From Undaria pinnatifida (lineage: Eukaryota; Sar; Phaeophyceae; Laminariales; Alariaceae), in assembly GCA_012845835.1 (NCBI GenBank), contig JABAKD010000009.1, forward strand, positions 13,111,955 to 13,175,954: DNA of 64,000 bases, read 5' to 3'. Position 1 is the stretch's first letter. Each line of letters begins with the position of its first letter. A model generated the notes under the pieces. That model was not told where the DNA came from, did not search any database, and saw only the letters and a program-made list of their open reading frames with translations. Below are positions 1-11,632 of this stretch, one piece after another. Made by a program: the position numbers and the translations under genes.

Positions 1-680
1 CCAGAGCAGAACACACTACAGCATCGGCAGCAGCAGCAATGCCGTCACCTCGTGGATGATTCTCTACACTCGAATTCAGTTCGATCCTGTGTCACCCACG
101 ACTGGCACGAATGCGGGCAGCCTGCACCAATGGGCTCAGGCGAAAATAATAATTTTTCCTACCGCCATACCCTACGTATACGAGGCCTGGATCGCTGCTA
201 CAGCAGTCGCGTGTCTGCACGGAGACAGAAGATCAATTCACGATTTAATGGCACCGAAGCAATGTTTATTATTCTTGATGCGAGAACGACGAAGGTAACA
301 CCTCGACCCTGCTGGGGCTGTAACCGTACATAACTACCTGGTATGATTTTTTCTACCGTCGTCAGCCGTTACAGCCCTATTCAGCCAGGCACACGTGTAT
401 TTGCGTATCAACATCAAGTCAACCATTTAGCTCCCCATCATTGCATGAACTTATTTCTTGGAAGGTCAAATAATCAAACAATGCAATTAGGGAAAGGATG
501 CCCCCCCCCTTGCAGCCGCTCCCGTTTGGCGTCGCGTCCTTGCCTGGCGCAGTATAGTTTTTGTCAAAAGTGCAAGATCTGCTCAACTGTTAGTGCGCTT
601 GAACTTGCTGGGCAGTAGAGCCACTGCCGCAAACACAATGTTGAAAAAAAAAAAAAAAGGGAACCGCTCCCAATTTACAA

Positions 681-776
681 AACTCACCAACAACGCAGCT
701 TGCAAAGATGAGTATTTGACCCGAGATTCGTCGAACTCACGGCTGACGTCCTTAATTTTTTTTAATAAAATGTAGA
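681..776 (+). repeat. Dispersed repeat family R1, copy 1 (short form)
   Basis: Contains the family core AACAACGCAGCTTGCAAAG followed by GATGAGTATT and by TTCGTCGAACTCACGGCTG. It is closely similar to 823-950, 37920-38060 (opposite strand) and the interrupted copy at 44740-44762 plus 46086-46195. It lacks the segment around CACATAGTATATTAC that the longer copies carry. Confidence 0.7.
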
Positions 777-822
777 GCACTAGTCTACATATAATTTTGA
801 AACAAAAGAATAGGACCCCTCC

Positions 823-950
823 CATTAAGAAAAAACTCACCCACATAGTATATTACAAGTACCAACAACGCAGCTTGCCAAGATGAGTATTGACCCGAAA
901 TTCGTCGAACTCACGGCTGACGTCCTGAAAATATTTTCATTAAAATGTAG
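823..950 (+). repeat. Dispersed repeat family R1, copy 2 (uninterrupted form)
   Basis: Full-length member of the family. It contains AACTCACCCACATAGTATAT and then the core shared with copy 1. This is the unoccupied version of the site that carries the TIR element at 44763-46083, so it serves as an internal empty-site control. Confidence 0.75.
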
Positions 951-1248
951 ACCTATCATACTCTTGAGCATACGTAACATGTAGAGTTTTCATACGTTTG
1001 AGCATATCCACCGGTGTCTCGCCTGTCACAGACGTTTGAATAGATTTCGTTGTACTGCTGCTGCTGCAAGGCCCTGCCTTCGCTACCGCCACAGCAAGTT
1101 TATGTAATACCGGGTAGCTGTTAGTAGACACGGATAATTGTTGTTCAGGGATCAGCCCAAGCTGTATTATTTCCCCCTTGTTTTTTCCCAAGATCCCACG
1201 TCCACGCCCCCCCATTGATTACACCCCCCCCCCCCCCCAATTGCTCAG

Positions 1249-1795
1249 AGAGTTGGCCGCACTGAACGTACGACTTACGACCCTCGGCTATCAAGACGGC
1301 GTTGACGATGGCGCTGAGGCGGCGGTGCAAGAGGGGTTTGACCAAGGCTACGCGACGGGAGCGGCCGCGGGGTGGGAAGCCGGCTTGCTTTACGGGGGCG
1401 TAGCCGCCGCTGCAGCGGCGCTCACGCATGTCGAGTCGCTGCATAGAAATCGAGGAGAACAGGTTGGACCGAACACGAAGCCGCCGCCGCGATCGGTGCC
1501 GGGCCAAGAAGGCGAGGGAAGCAGCGGGTCGGCGGCGGCAGCGGCGGTGGCTGTCGATGGAGCGAGCCCCCAAAGCCGACACGAAGTAAGCGACGACAAA
1601 GAACGGCCTTCTCAAGACGAACAATCTGCTGCCGTAGTAGCCACGTCTGGATCGGAGGGTTTGGGGGCATTGGTAGAGGAGCTCAGGCGCACCAGCCTCT
1701 TGGGACCGGACGGCCCTCGCGTGGACAGGGCGGACGTTATACGACGGCTTAGGCTATTAGGCCCTGCCGGGGTAGCAGTTGCAGGTGGTTTGTGA
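1249..1795 (+). CDS. YAE1: YAE1-like protein, 3' exon (Fe-S maturation adaptor)
   Basis: YAE1 works with LTO1 as the adaptor that brings the ABC-type ribosome factor ABCE1/Rli1 to the cytosolic iron-sulfur targeting complex. The exon shows the Yae1 N-domain signature, glycines spaced every four residues: GYQDGVDDG, then EGFDQGYATG, AAGWEAG and GLLYGG. After a low-complexity Ala/Gly/Ser linker, a helical tail (LVEELRRTSLLG, DVIRRLRLLG) resembles the animal YAE1 C terminus. The frame is open further left, but only from a TTG. The AG at 1247-1248 follows a long C tract, so I read 1249 as an exon start in phase 2. The start codon and first exon are not visible. A diverged paralogue such as LTO1 is less likely because LTO1 is shorter. 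Confidence 0.72.
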
Positions 1796-3545
1796 CTGTA
1801 GCAGTTGATGAAATGGACCCGGCCGGGGAGGAGTCCTCGCTAGCTGTTTGATGTTGGTCGAGACTTACTGAGCAGAGAAGCGTACCTTGACTCAGACGCC
1901 GTCCGCTCGGCTTACTGCTGTGGTTTGAGAGCGAACAAAGCCGTGCAGGTTTCGCCGATTTTCTAGGATAGGTTACAGTGCATTAAGGGCACTGTGGTAG
2001 TGACCGTGTGGGCTTAGACGAGCCCCCCCCCTCGGCAATTGTTTGAACGCATAGTATCATACCCGTACGGTAGGATGTTCACGTATACTGCTACTGTTGT
2101 ACAGTTAGGGTCAGTCGAGCGGCAAGTATTGCAAGCACCAATGCCCCCAAGGTCGCGCACGGGGCTTTCTTGAACGGCGGCACACCTCGCTAATAGTTGG
2201 ATGGTAGACGCGGGTCTTCCTTGGGGCATCGTGTTCGGGGATTCGGAGGGTGCCGAGCGTTTGGAGACCCGCGGTTGGAGATGCCTTCGAAGGGAAGCGA
2301 GTGCGGTTTTTGTTTGTGCGTACCCACGATAGAAGTTCCACTGTAGTACGCCCACGTATCCCACGGCGTTCCTATTAATAGGCACCCCATGATTGTGAAA
2401 ATGATACGATATCAGCTGTCATATGTGCTACTGTACTTTCATGGGTGTTTCTGAGCAGCACTCCCGAACAACGGTGTAATGGCAATTCTTCCACCGAATG
2501 CATTCAACAACCCCGGCATCGTCGCCAACGTCTTCGTCACTTATAGCGCGTCGGGTTCTTACAGGACCAAAGTCCAACGCTGTGCGGTCTGTCCCCTTGC
2601 CATCCGGACTAGGGAAACGTGAGAACGCGTGCAAAACGCTTGCTATTTATAGAAGCGACGCCGAGTACGATTTCTATGCTTTGGTGGGCTCGACTAGCCC
2701 GCCGGAATGAACGCGCCACGACGCTGGCGAATGTTGGACGCCTGTTGTATCCATCGCAGCTAGCCCCTTAAACTCGAAAAGATTGCATCGCAACCAACTC
2801 AAAAAACATAACAGTAAATGGCTGTGCTATCGCATTTGGGGTGGAGTTGGTGCAGACGATATATCGGAGGAGATTCAGCTGCGTCTTGCAGGCCTTCTCC
2901 ACATCGGACAGGTTCGTTTTTTTCTCTCTTCGGGTTGTTGTGTAGATTTTCTGCTGCTGCAGCAAGTGCTGCTGCTTTACGTAGGGTGCACAGCCGTAGC
3001 CGTTGTGTCCAACGCAGTTGCTCGCGATCGTTCCTTCAGCTGCGACCGCAACGAGTAATCATGGATCCTTCGAGCTTGATCACAATACGACAGGGGCCGA
3101 CCCGGCTTGCTGCACCTCGTCGAACTCAAAATTGTCCAACACCAATCACGAAAGACATAACTTGACACGAGGGGGTCGCTTATTACGCTCGCTTAATACG
3201 CACTACTGTAGTTGAGACGACAGCCCTAAGCGCGAGCGCGCTCCATAATTGGAGGCGTGCGCGGCCAAACCCATTCCTCCTGACGTCACCGGTCTAGAGA
3301 CTACCACGTTGGGCGGGTGTGAGCCCCCCTCCAAAATCAAAATTGCCACGGCCTACCCAGCCATGGACGCCTCTGTCGCTGTACCCACACCCGACCCAGA
3401 AAAGGGCGCTGTCTGCGAGCGCGCACCCCGCGAAATCGCCCTACCTAGTATCACTCCGGGTGCCACAAGCCCCCACCCGCTCCTCCGAAAACAACACTAT
3501 TCACATGCCAAGTCGGCGCAACGCAAAACGGGAGCCCCCCCGCCA
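1796..3545. other. Intergenic region between convergent YAE1-like gene and EMC4
   Basis: This holds the 3' flanks of both convergent genes. The open frames here are short, overlap on both strands and show no family motif. I see nothing else I can name. Confidence 0.5.
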
Positions 3546-5181
3546 TCATAACGGCACCCCGGAATGTTCGATGGCGTGCTTAGGCACAAGGTACGACGTC
3601 CAGTCGGCAGCAGTTACCGGCAGGAGTCCCATCTTCGCCATTTTCCACAGCCCCACACAGACACCGGCAAGGTTGAGGGCGCAGTAGAGGAGCTTCGGAA
3701 GGAGCAACGAGTTCTTACCGTCGTCGACCGTCCTGAACACTGCGCAAGAGAGTAGTGTGGGGGGCGGGCAGCGAACGAGCGCGTTGTTTAGGTGCTATGG
3801 TATTGCCCTGATAAACCTGTGGAGGTTTTGGGATTCAGGGTAGCTACGTTAAGGATATGGGACACAAGGGCGGTGTATGCACTGGAAGGCACGTACGTAC
3901 AGGAAACTGCAGAAGGAGGTAGGCTCTTGAACCGTGGACACACGGGATGATATGGGAGCTACTATCTGTTCCTACGAATTACAACAAATGACACTACCCA
4001 AGAGCAGTAGATTTTAGCGCAGATCATTTTGCCTACCGGTATTTTTTCAACACCACCATATTTTTTCAACACCACCCGACATCGATTGCTGTAACTTGGC
4101 CGTAAAACTTGTTCAGGTCGAAAATTCGCGAGGGCTGTCCTTTGAAGACCTGCTGCTATGACGCTAGAATTTTTTTCGCTGAAAATGATGGGGGCCGTTT
4201 GAACTAGCGGCTCGCCGTACAAATCCAACCCGTCGGCGGATAGTTCCAGCCTCAGAGCTCGTCTGCGGCACTCGGGAATCTTCGCAACCCGACGAGTGTT
4301 ACTTTGATACGGCGGCGAAAACGACAAACTGTGATTGACGAGCTGCGCGATTCGCCGAGACAGCGTGAGCGATCCTACGCCTAACAACAGCTCACAGCAG
4401 CGTACGATACGAAATGCACATAAGTTCGACCAATAGCGCACGAAGTAGGGGTACAGCACGATAAGGGCTCCAGCTTGTCGCCCTCCCGTGAACCCTTTTA
4501 GAAACGCACCCACGTTTTTGGGGACAAAAATACTCGGACGTGATGTGGTACAAGTTGTGCACCCGGTGTATTGTAAACAGGAAGCATTCACCGTGTTGGG
4601 GGCATGGTGCAGCGACCAAAGAAGCGCACAAGTGATGAGGTCTTATCAGCCTTTAGGGAGAGTGTGCACCAACACAGATATCATCACCACGCGCGCGTGT
4701 CGCATATCTTCTTCCGTTGCTTTCCGCACTCATCCTTTTTCCCAGCAACCTGCGCTACTTCGTGTGGTCAATGCTGTAATTGTCACATGCATTCGACGTG
4801 TTTTCCCTCTAAGACCCTCATGGGGTTAAGCTAGGAGCGAAGACGAGTCAAACCATCTCTCTTTCTCACCGCCGTGAACGTTGAGGATGGCCTTGACGGG
4901 GTTCATGATTCCCATGAAGGTGATCATGATGCTGAAGATGTGAATGCCGGCCCCGGACATGTACATCATGAAGCCGTTCATGGCCACCGTCTTGCCCGGC
5001 CCCAAAGCGATCTCCATTGCTCTCTGTTTAGCAGGGAGGGCGACAGCGCGCGTGCAGCGGTCAGCTTAAGCCAAGGTCGATAATAAATGCGGAGATCTGG
5101 GAACGTTTTTATCGCGGGCGATCGGTGGCAAAACCTTCAGTAAGTTGAGCTTACGTCGGCGGCTGTCGTTGCTTCTTTCAT
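3546..5181 (-). CDS. EMC4: ER membrane protein complex subunit 4
   Basis: EMC4 is a small subunit of the ER membrane complex, which inserts tail-anchored and multipass membrane proteins. The exons read, on the minus strand, 5181-5155 (putative first, nine codons), 5023-4870 and 3739-3546, joining in phase 0 and then phase 1. The middle exon carries [20 protein letters not shown], which matches the family pattern IALGPxKxxPMNxFxMYMxG and opens the first membrane segment. The last exon carries the second hydrophobic segment and the conserved tail [10 protein letters not shown]. The tail exon ends at a stop three codons after EHSGVPL begins to close. The visible protein is about 124 residues against about 180 in animals, and the usual N-terminal region is missing. 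The first exon is therefore uncertain. The 1130-bp intron at 3740-4869 holds no recognised gene. Confidence 0.88.
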
Positions 5182-7440
5182 AGAGAAGCGGGCGAGCCAC
5201 AAAAAAGAGCTACTCATGAGCGGTGTGCACAGCACATTGTTTCTGCCTCGGAAGTTGGTAGCAAAGCAAGGAGAGCGCAAACAGCTACATATACACCCCG
5301 GGATTGAGAGAATTGCCAAGTCAGCTGACTGCCTTTCGGTTGATTGGCCATGTGAAAATACCATTTCAAACAAACCTTCGTACGTACGGACCGTCTGGAG
5401 TTCACATTCACACGCCAGCTGTCCTTACACTTGCGTCCAGAGTGGCTATAAAATACCTGGTACCAGGTGCCATACTGCACACACGCTCACCTTCTTTTTC
5501 AACTCGGCTTGCGCTAGCGCGCTCGGTCCCGCTGCATCTTCGTCCTGGGTCCGACCGGCGGGGGAAAGTGCAGAGCGGGAGGAGAGCACGTATTTCGTTA
5601 AAAAAACCCGTAAGAAGTGACAAACCAAGGTGATCGACAAGCGCGCGGTCGATGTGCTCGCATGTTCCGCCAATAAGGACACGAAGGCGTAGCAGTGATT
5701 CGTCATTGAAAGGAGACCGGGCTGATGGGAAAGCGTAAAGGTAAAGACTGTTTTCGCGTCCGTCCCCAGTCCCAGCTGTGCCATCTCTTCGCTATCTTAA
5801 CTCCTTTAGGGCTGCATCCACGTGTTTGGGGACAAACCACTTGGAATTGGTGTGGGATAATTTCTGGGGTGGTTTATGGTTAGGGTTAGGGTGTTACGAA
5901 GACGAATCACCGCGCCTTTGTGGCCATATCGGCGAAAGAAAAAATGCAAGGTTGGGCACTGGCTGACTCAGTCATTATCGATTATGTTCTGAAAAAATGC
6001 AATCAGTATACTGGACTGCAGCAGTATACTGGCCGAGCTACGCTCGGCCAACAGCCCCCCCCCCGGCTCGTGAGGGGGGCCCGCTAGAGGCGTCGCCTGA
6101 GGCGAAAAAAAAAAACGCGTTCTCGCTTGGTTTCCCGTCACAATTGCGGCTCAAAACTGCGTTGGCCGGGGGTGGTTGCAGTGATCTAGCATTGGAGTTG
6201 CGCGTGAACGTACGTTTTGAAGAACTTCCAAAACTGCGAAGAGCTTTGTCTTCTTGTTCTTGGCCGCCTTCAGCGTTGCCTCTTTGTCAGCGCGTTAATT
6301 AGCCTCGAGCCGTTTCTTTGGGGCCTCGCGATCGAAGGGCGTTGACTTCAAAGCTTGCACCTCAGACTCAGCGGCAGCAGCAGCCACAGAGCCCGTGGCA
6401 CCATTAGCTGGGGTGGCTTCGTCCATCGTGGCTGCGGGCTCCTCGTCTCTCCTCTCTGCCCCTTTCATCAAAAACGCGTTCGGTGGGTTTCCGTACTATT
6501 ATACAATGCTCCCCCTCCGCCTGCCGCCGCCCGCTACGCTCGCGCAAGCAAGAATACAACTAAATGTGAAGGCGGCAGAAATAAGAGGCCCATGATTTGG
6601 TGCATGTAGCGATTTGATAATGCCAAGAGGTACTTGCGCAGAGCCGATTGCCCTCAGCTGTGCTGTGTGCTTGTTGGCGATGTCACGTTCTGATCGCCAG
6701 TATTGTACGGGTTTATTTTTCGAAAAGAAGGGAGGACCGAGAGAGGACAATCAAACGAGGAAGCGAAAGGACGAGCACAAACGAATATACCGGTCGGTAC
6801 CTGATATCGCATGACACCTGGTACTGCTGCTGTATGGTTGAAAGAAAGCACAGCGCAGCACGGCACCGCACGGCGTTGCGCTGCGCTGCAGAGCTATAGC
6901 TGGGCTGAGTTGAGCTGTGAGTGCATTTTTTTTTGCGATTCAACAATATAGTACCCCTGGTAAATACGTACAGCAGTAGTACCGGGGGTAGGATACTTCG
7001 AATGATACCTGGCAGTGCTGGCATGTACCTGGTACGAAAGAGAAAGAACAGCAAAGCACGCAGCACGGCACAGCATGGCACAGCACCGCACAGCACCGCA
7101 CAGCACCGCACCCCACGACAGCGCACCGCACAGCACCGCACCCCACGACAGCGCACCGCACGGTACCGCGCGGCACTGCACGGCGCTGCGCTGCTGAGCT
7201 AGAGCTGCGGCACGCTGCTGAGCGGAGCTGAGCAGATGATGAGACAAGCTGAGATCATCAGCCGGGACGGGGTATGATGAAGCTTCGTGAAACTACAAAA
7301 AAAAACACAAATCAAAGAAGAGCTGGCCGTTCCGCAAGTAATGAAAGGAGGCGGTGTCCAAGTGGGAGGTCCTGAGAGGCCAGGGATGCACCAATCGAGC
7401 ACTTTCCTTCTTCAGCAAAAATACAAAAATGTTGTACGTA
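5182..7440. other. Intergenic region upstream of EMC4
   Basis: This is the probable EMC4 promoter side, and no other gene is recognised. It holds a member of a degenerate family at 5825-5880 (GGGGACAAACCACTTGG), two TTAGGG units at about 5879-5890 that are too short to be telomeric, a C/G-rich patch near 6050-6090 and a decamer minisatellite at about 7055-7165. Confidence 0.45.
7055..7165 (+). repeat. Minisatellite of GCACCGCACA-type units
   Basis: Tandem 10-bp units (GCACCGCACA and variants) with a duplicated longer block, ACCCCACGACAGCG, at about 7110 and 7140. It keeps frames open on both strands and explains the repetitive predicted peptides of this stretch. Confidence 0.8.
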
Positions 7441-7904
7441 CAGTAGGTGGCCCTTTATAGTGGCATATAGGGGCAAGACCAAATGGTGCCACTATTCGGG
7501 GCAGTGCCACTATTCGATATAGTGGCACTTTTGCCACTATTGCAAGGCCAGTAGTGGCAATATTGCCACTATATCGAATAAGAAGCTTCGATGTTCACGA
7601 TATCGACAGCGATTCATTGGATCTACACTCGCATGCGCTGTTACATGCAGGTAAAGCCGTGTACTGCTGCACTCCTCGTGGTTGAGCATTTGTGTGCAGC
7701 AGTATCCGCATGAAACACATGAAATGACCCTTGGTTATCCAAGGGTCGCCGAGCCTTCTGCAATCAAAACCTATTTTTCATTTTTAAAAATACATACTAT
7801 AGTTTTTCCATGTACTTTTTCGAACGCACACTGGTGAGGGTCCTTCCAACGCACACTGTGTCGGGCCCGGGGGGGGGGGTTCGGGGGGGGGCGCGTCGCC
7901 CCCC

Positions 7905-8270
7905 CCCGACACTGCTACTAGCATCCAAGCACCGTTCGGCTGCCCTGCCAACCCAGTGCTGGTGGTGCATTTTGGGACACACACACGAACATCAACACAC
8001 TCTACACTGCTAGTAGTAGCATACAAGCACCCTTCGGCTGGCCTGCCAACCGAGCGCTGGTGGTGCATTTTGGGACACACACACGAACACCAACACACTC
8101 GACACTGCTAGTAGTAGCATACAAGCACCCTTCGGCTGGCCTGCCAACCCAGCGCTGGTGGTGCATTTTGGGACACACACACGAACACCAACACACTCTA
8201 CACTGCTAGTAGTAGCATACAAGCACCCTTCGGCTGGCCTGCCAACCCAGCGCTGGTGGTGCATGCGCTT
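7905..8270 (+). repeat. Tandem repeat, about 97-bp units, inside TIR element copy 1
   Basis: About four units contain TACAAGCACCCTTCGGCTGG and GGACACACACACGAACA. Unit starts fall near 7910, 8003, 8099 and 8197, and a further unit is displaced to about 8510-8600. All frames through it are repeat artefacts. Confidence 0.85.
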
Positions 8271-8794
8271 GAACGTTTGCGCCTCTGCTGTTCGATCCTG
8301 CTACATCACGATGCGGGACAACAAATAAAAAAAACAACACAACACACAAACATTTCACTTCGTTGTGCCCTGGGCTGCGGACAAAAAAATCCCTTCCCAA
8401 AAAACCCTCCTCGTCCTTACAAAACCATAAAATTCAAACGGCTGCGATTCAAATCAAACGGCGTGACGAACTACACCCTCGCACGCAAACAACCACCTCG
8501 GGGTGCATTTTGGGACACACACACGAACACCAACACACTCTACACTGCTAGTAGTAGCATACAAGCACCCTTCGGCTGGCCTGCCAACCCAGCGCTGGTG
8601 GTGCATGCGCTGGAACGTTTTCGCCTCTGCTGTTCGATCCTGCTACATCACGATGCGGGACAACAAAAAAAAAAACAACACAACACACAAACATTTCACT
8701 TCGTTGTGCCCTGGGCTGCGGACAAAAAAATCCCTTCCCAAAAAACCCTCCTCGTCCTTACAAAACCATAAAATTCAAACGGCTGCGATTCAAA
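8253..8794 (+). repeat. Direct duplication of about 200 bp inside TIR element copy 1
   Basis: The blocks 8253-8455 and 8597-8794 are nearly identical. Both include TGTTCGATCCTGCTACATCA, ACATTTCACTTCGTTGTG and TCCTCGTCCTTACAAAACC. A weaker duplication follows at about 8848-8990 and 9022-9120, sharing TCTGCTGTTCGATCCTGCCC. Confidence 0.8.
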
Positions 8795-9424
8795 AAACAA
8801 CGAGCAGCGCACACCGCACACCCTCTTATTCTATCCCTTCTCGGGTGCACCGCGCTCTTCGGCGTTACGCTGGAACGTTTACGCCTCTGCTGTTCGATCC
8901 TGCCCTTGCGGTCTGCCGTGTCTGCGTGCAATCAAACGGCCGCGCTTCAAATCAAACGGCGCTACGAACTACACCCTGGCACAAACACCCTCGCAGTGCA
9001 CACCGCACACCCTGTATTTATATCCCTCGTCGGATACACTGCGCTCCTCGGCGTTGCGCTGGAACTTGCGCCTCTGCTGTTCGATCCTGCCCTGTGTGGT
9101 CTGCCGTGTCTGCGTACGGCGGCGACTGCGTCCTTCAGTTTGGCTGCTGCATACTTTCTCTCGCTGGTTCCTGTCGCAGCTCATCTCCGCCGCGTGCTGT
9201 GGGTGTCTGCTATGAGCCTCTTCCCTCGTTCTAGGCTCCTCCTTCCCTGCGGCTGCGTGTTCTTCGCCCTCTTCGAACCTTACGGCGTACCACCTCCTCG
9301 TGCTGTGGCAGAATCTTTGCACACACCGTGCAGCGGAACGTCCCTACAGCAGAGCGGTATCTTGACGACTGGGGACACCAACTCTTCCGATACACATCAT
9401 TAACAGGGCTCTCTCTGTGTGGTA

Positions 9425-10085
9425 CATACATGGGTAGCGCAGCAGTACTCCTGTGTGTTTGCGTGTGTAGGATACCCGTACGTGTTTGAACCTGCCATAC
9501 TACCTCACCTTCCTCCAGCGCTCCTGCGGTACAAATCCCTTCCATCACATGTGAATGCGTGCATCTTCGAACCTGCCATACTACCTCACCTTCCTCCAGC
9601 GCTCCTGCGGTACAAATCCCTTCCATCGCATGTGAATGCAAGTGTGTACACGGCACTGCTTATACGCTGCGCACTCAGCATGGTCACAGCAGTGTGTGTA
9701 TGTACAGCGGTGTGCACACAGCTCTCGCTGTGTGTAGCACATACTCTACAGGTGTAGCGCAGCAGTACTCCTGTGTGTTCGCGTATGTAGGATGCGCGTA
9801 CGTGTTCGAACCTGCCATACTACCTCACCTTCCTCCAGCGTTCCTGCGGTGGTACTAACCCCTTCCATCACCCGTGTATGCGGGTGTGTACAGCGGTGTG
9901 CACACAGCTATCGCTGTCTGTGTGTAGCACATACATGACATGTGTAGCGCAGCAGTACTCCTGTGTGTTTGCGTGTGTAGGATACGCGTTCGTGTTCGAA
10001 CCTGCCATACTACCTCACCCTCCTCCAGCGTTCCTGCGGTACAAATCCCTTCCATCACCTGTGTATGCATCATCTCCCACGTATG
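9425..10085 (+). repeat. Irregular tandem repeat inside TIR element copy 1
   Basis: Three copies begin with GCGCAGCAGTACTCCTGTGT, near 9436, 9757 and 9946. Each continues through GAACCTGCCATACTACCTCA and CTGCGGTACAAATCCCTTCC or a variant. Internal partial duplication of the second half occurs near 9570. Confidence 0.8.
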
Positions 10086-10284
10086 TAGTCTAGACTGCGT
10101 CTCCAGCTACGGCTGTGCGTCCTGTAACAAGTGTTCGTGTCTTTCAGCACGTTACATCCTACACCTGCGTACAACGTAACCCATGCGCACGTTGTCATCA
10201 CACCATGCGGCCTTCCTCGCCAAATTCTGCTGTTCCCTTTACAGGGGACTAAGTACGAGCATCCTATCGGTGACATTCTCCGCC

Positions 10285-10615
10285 TCAAAGCGAAAGTCGC
10301 CGGCTAAACATTCCGCCACTCCCGACGATCGCCAAGTGCCTTCTCGCGCCGTCAAGTATGACAAAACATTCAGCCACTCCCGACGATCGCCAAGTGCCTT
10401 CTCGCGCAATCCAGTGTGAAAAATCATTCAGCCACTCCCGACGATCGCCAAGTGCCTTCTCGCGCAGTCCAGTGTGACAAAACATTCCGCCACTCCAGAC
10501 GATCGCCAAGTGACTTCTCGCGCAGTCAATTGTGATAAAACATTCCGCCACTCCCGACGATCGTCAAGTGCCTTCTCGCGCAGCGAGCCACCAGTCAAGT
10601 ATGACAAAACACTTC
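10285..10615 (+). repeat. Tandem repeat, about 58-bp units, inside TIR element copy 1
   Basis: About five units contain GACGATCGCCAAGTGCCTTC followed by TCGCGC and a variable linker ending TGACAAAACATTC. Small substitutions differ from unit to unit. Confidence 0.85.
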
Positions 10616-10915
10616 TCCACTTAACACCAAAAAGCACTTGACTAAACATGTATTGTTCAGTGCAGGTGGAGCACCGAAACCACGCCCAAACGTACTGAAG
10701 GAGGCACATCATTAATGTTTTGTCCGGCGGGCCATGTAACATGGGGTTCAACACACGCAGAAGAAATGACAACAGCAACGCAGAGACGCGAACAACTGAA
10801 GCAACCAAGCTTGAAGAGCCAAACGCTCTCCACCCCGGCGCATCAACCCAACGGCCACTATGCTCTGCAACTACGTACGAGCACTTTTGGTGTAGGCGTC
10901 AGCCGACTGATTGCA

Positions 10916-11386
10916 CTAGGAGTCGGCAAACGTTCTAATGTCCATCTGCCGTGCCGGTCTGGCGGAGTGCGCAGCGAAGAACACCATCTTCGCCTTGCGG
11001 AGGTAATGTCCGGCTTCGCCAATGCCACACGACTCTGCGTACTGTTCTAGAGGACCAAAAAGTTCAGCCAGTTCCGCGAACGACGGCGGCGCCTTCTTCC
11101 CCCCACCCCCCGCGCTCTCAGAATCTTTGGCATTGTCTGGCTCGCCATCTCCGACAAGCTCCGAGTTGGGCGAGGCACGCTTAGGCTGATTCGAGGAGTC
11201 GGGTGTCTTTTGCTTCTTGGCGATGCACGGGTTGCAGACGCGGTGTATTTCTCTGCCGCTCTTCTCTGGTTCACCACATACTCCATGAAGCCGGCCACCG
11301 CAGCCACGACGACATCCGTGCCCGTCTTTCTCTCCCAGTGGTCGGTTTGGGAGTTTACACAGTTCTAGGTCCGCGCAGGCTGGCAT
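10916..11386 (-). CDS. Small Cys/His-cluster protein of TIR element, copy 1
   Basis: I do not recognise the family. From the first ATG (11386) the frame gives 156 residues. It stays open further upstream only from a GTG. An N-terminal cluster of cysteines and histidines (ACADLELC, GHGCRRGCGGRLHGVCG, HRVCNPC) has the spacing of a compact zinc-binding fold, RING- or PHD-like in outline. A basic stretch (AKKQK) and a Ser/Gly/Pro-rich linker follow, then a predicted helical C-terminal part (PSFAELAELFGPLEQYAESC). Copy 2 at 45007-45480 encodes nearly the same protein, with about six substitutions and one in-frame codon difference. It is the only long conserved frame in the element, so it may be a DNA-binding element protein. 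That role is inference. Confidence 0.6.
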   Translation of the reverse strand: MPACADLELCKLPNRPLGEKDGHGCRRGCGGRLHGVCGEPEKSGREIHRVCNPCIAKKQKTPDSSNQPKRASPNSELVGDGEPDNAKDSESAGGGGKKAPPSFAELAELFGPLEQYAESCGIGEAGHYLRKAKMVFFAAHSARPARQMDIRTFADS

Positions 11387-11632
11387 GATACGTGTGGCGC
11401 CCACTGCTGAGGGTGCGTGTGGGCAGGTGTGGTCCAGCAGTAGTGGGGGCCCGCTGTTTGGAACTGCCACTATTGGGTGTGTGAGATGCCCAACATGCCA
11501 CTATTGAGGGCCCCGTCCTCAATAGTGGGAAATTGCCACAATATCGGGTTGAGATTTTGCCAGGATATTTTCATGCCACTATTCAGGGCACTTCACTATT
11601 GAGGTTGCCACTATAAAGGGCCACCTACTGTA

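Larger units (their letters stand above)
1..1248. other. Intergenic region upstream of the YAE1-like exon
   Basis: I see no gene here. The stretch holds two copies of a dispersed repeat (681-776 and 823-950) and a C-rich tract at about 1207-1240. That tract ends in the AG at 1247-1248, which looks like the splice acceptor of the next gene. The missing 5' exon of that gene should lie here or left of the window, but I could not identify it. Confidence 0.5.
7441..11630 (-). mobile_element. TIR element copy 1, long form, with TA target duplication
   Basis: The left end reads CAGTAGGTGGCCCTTTATAG and the right end is its exact complement, finishing CCACCTACTG at 11630. TA flanks both sides (7439-7440 and 11631-11632). 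The TA duplication and a terminal CAGTAG suggest the Tc1/mariner/pogo group, but no transposase is visible. Subterminal regions carry repeated ATAGTGGCA in both orientations. The protein gene at 10916-11386 lies near the right end. Compared with copy 2 (44763-46083, inverted), this copy has about 2.87 kb more, from about 7785 to 10655, made almost wholly of tandem and duplicated blocks. Confidence 0.85.

Noticed and set aside
3962-4591. 209-codon minus-strand frame
   Set aside because: It lies inside the EMC4 intron, shows no recognisable motif and overlaps shorter frames on the other strand. I read it as chance.
5879-5890. TTAGGG telomere-like units
   Set aside because: Only two units, with no longer array. 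Chance or an old remnant.
8503-9234. 243-codon plus-strand frame
   Set aside because: Runs through duplicated blocks inside TIR element copy 1. It is absent from copy 2 and has no motif.
10285-10615. Regular repeat array resembling a CRISPR
   Set aside because: The units are continuous tandem copies without unique spacers, in a eukaryotic transposon.
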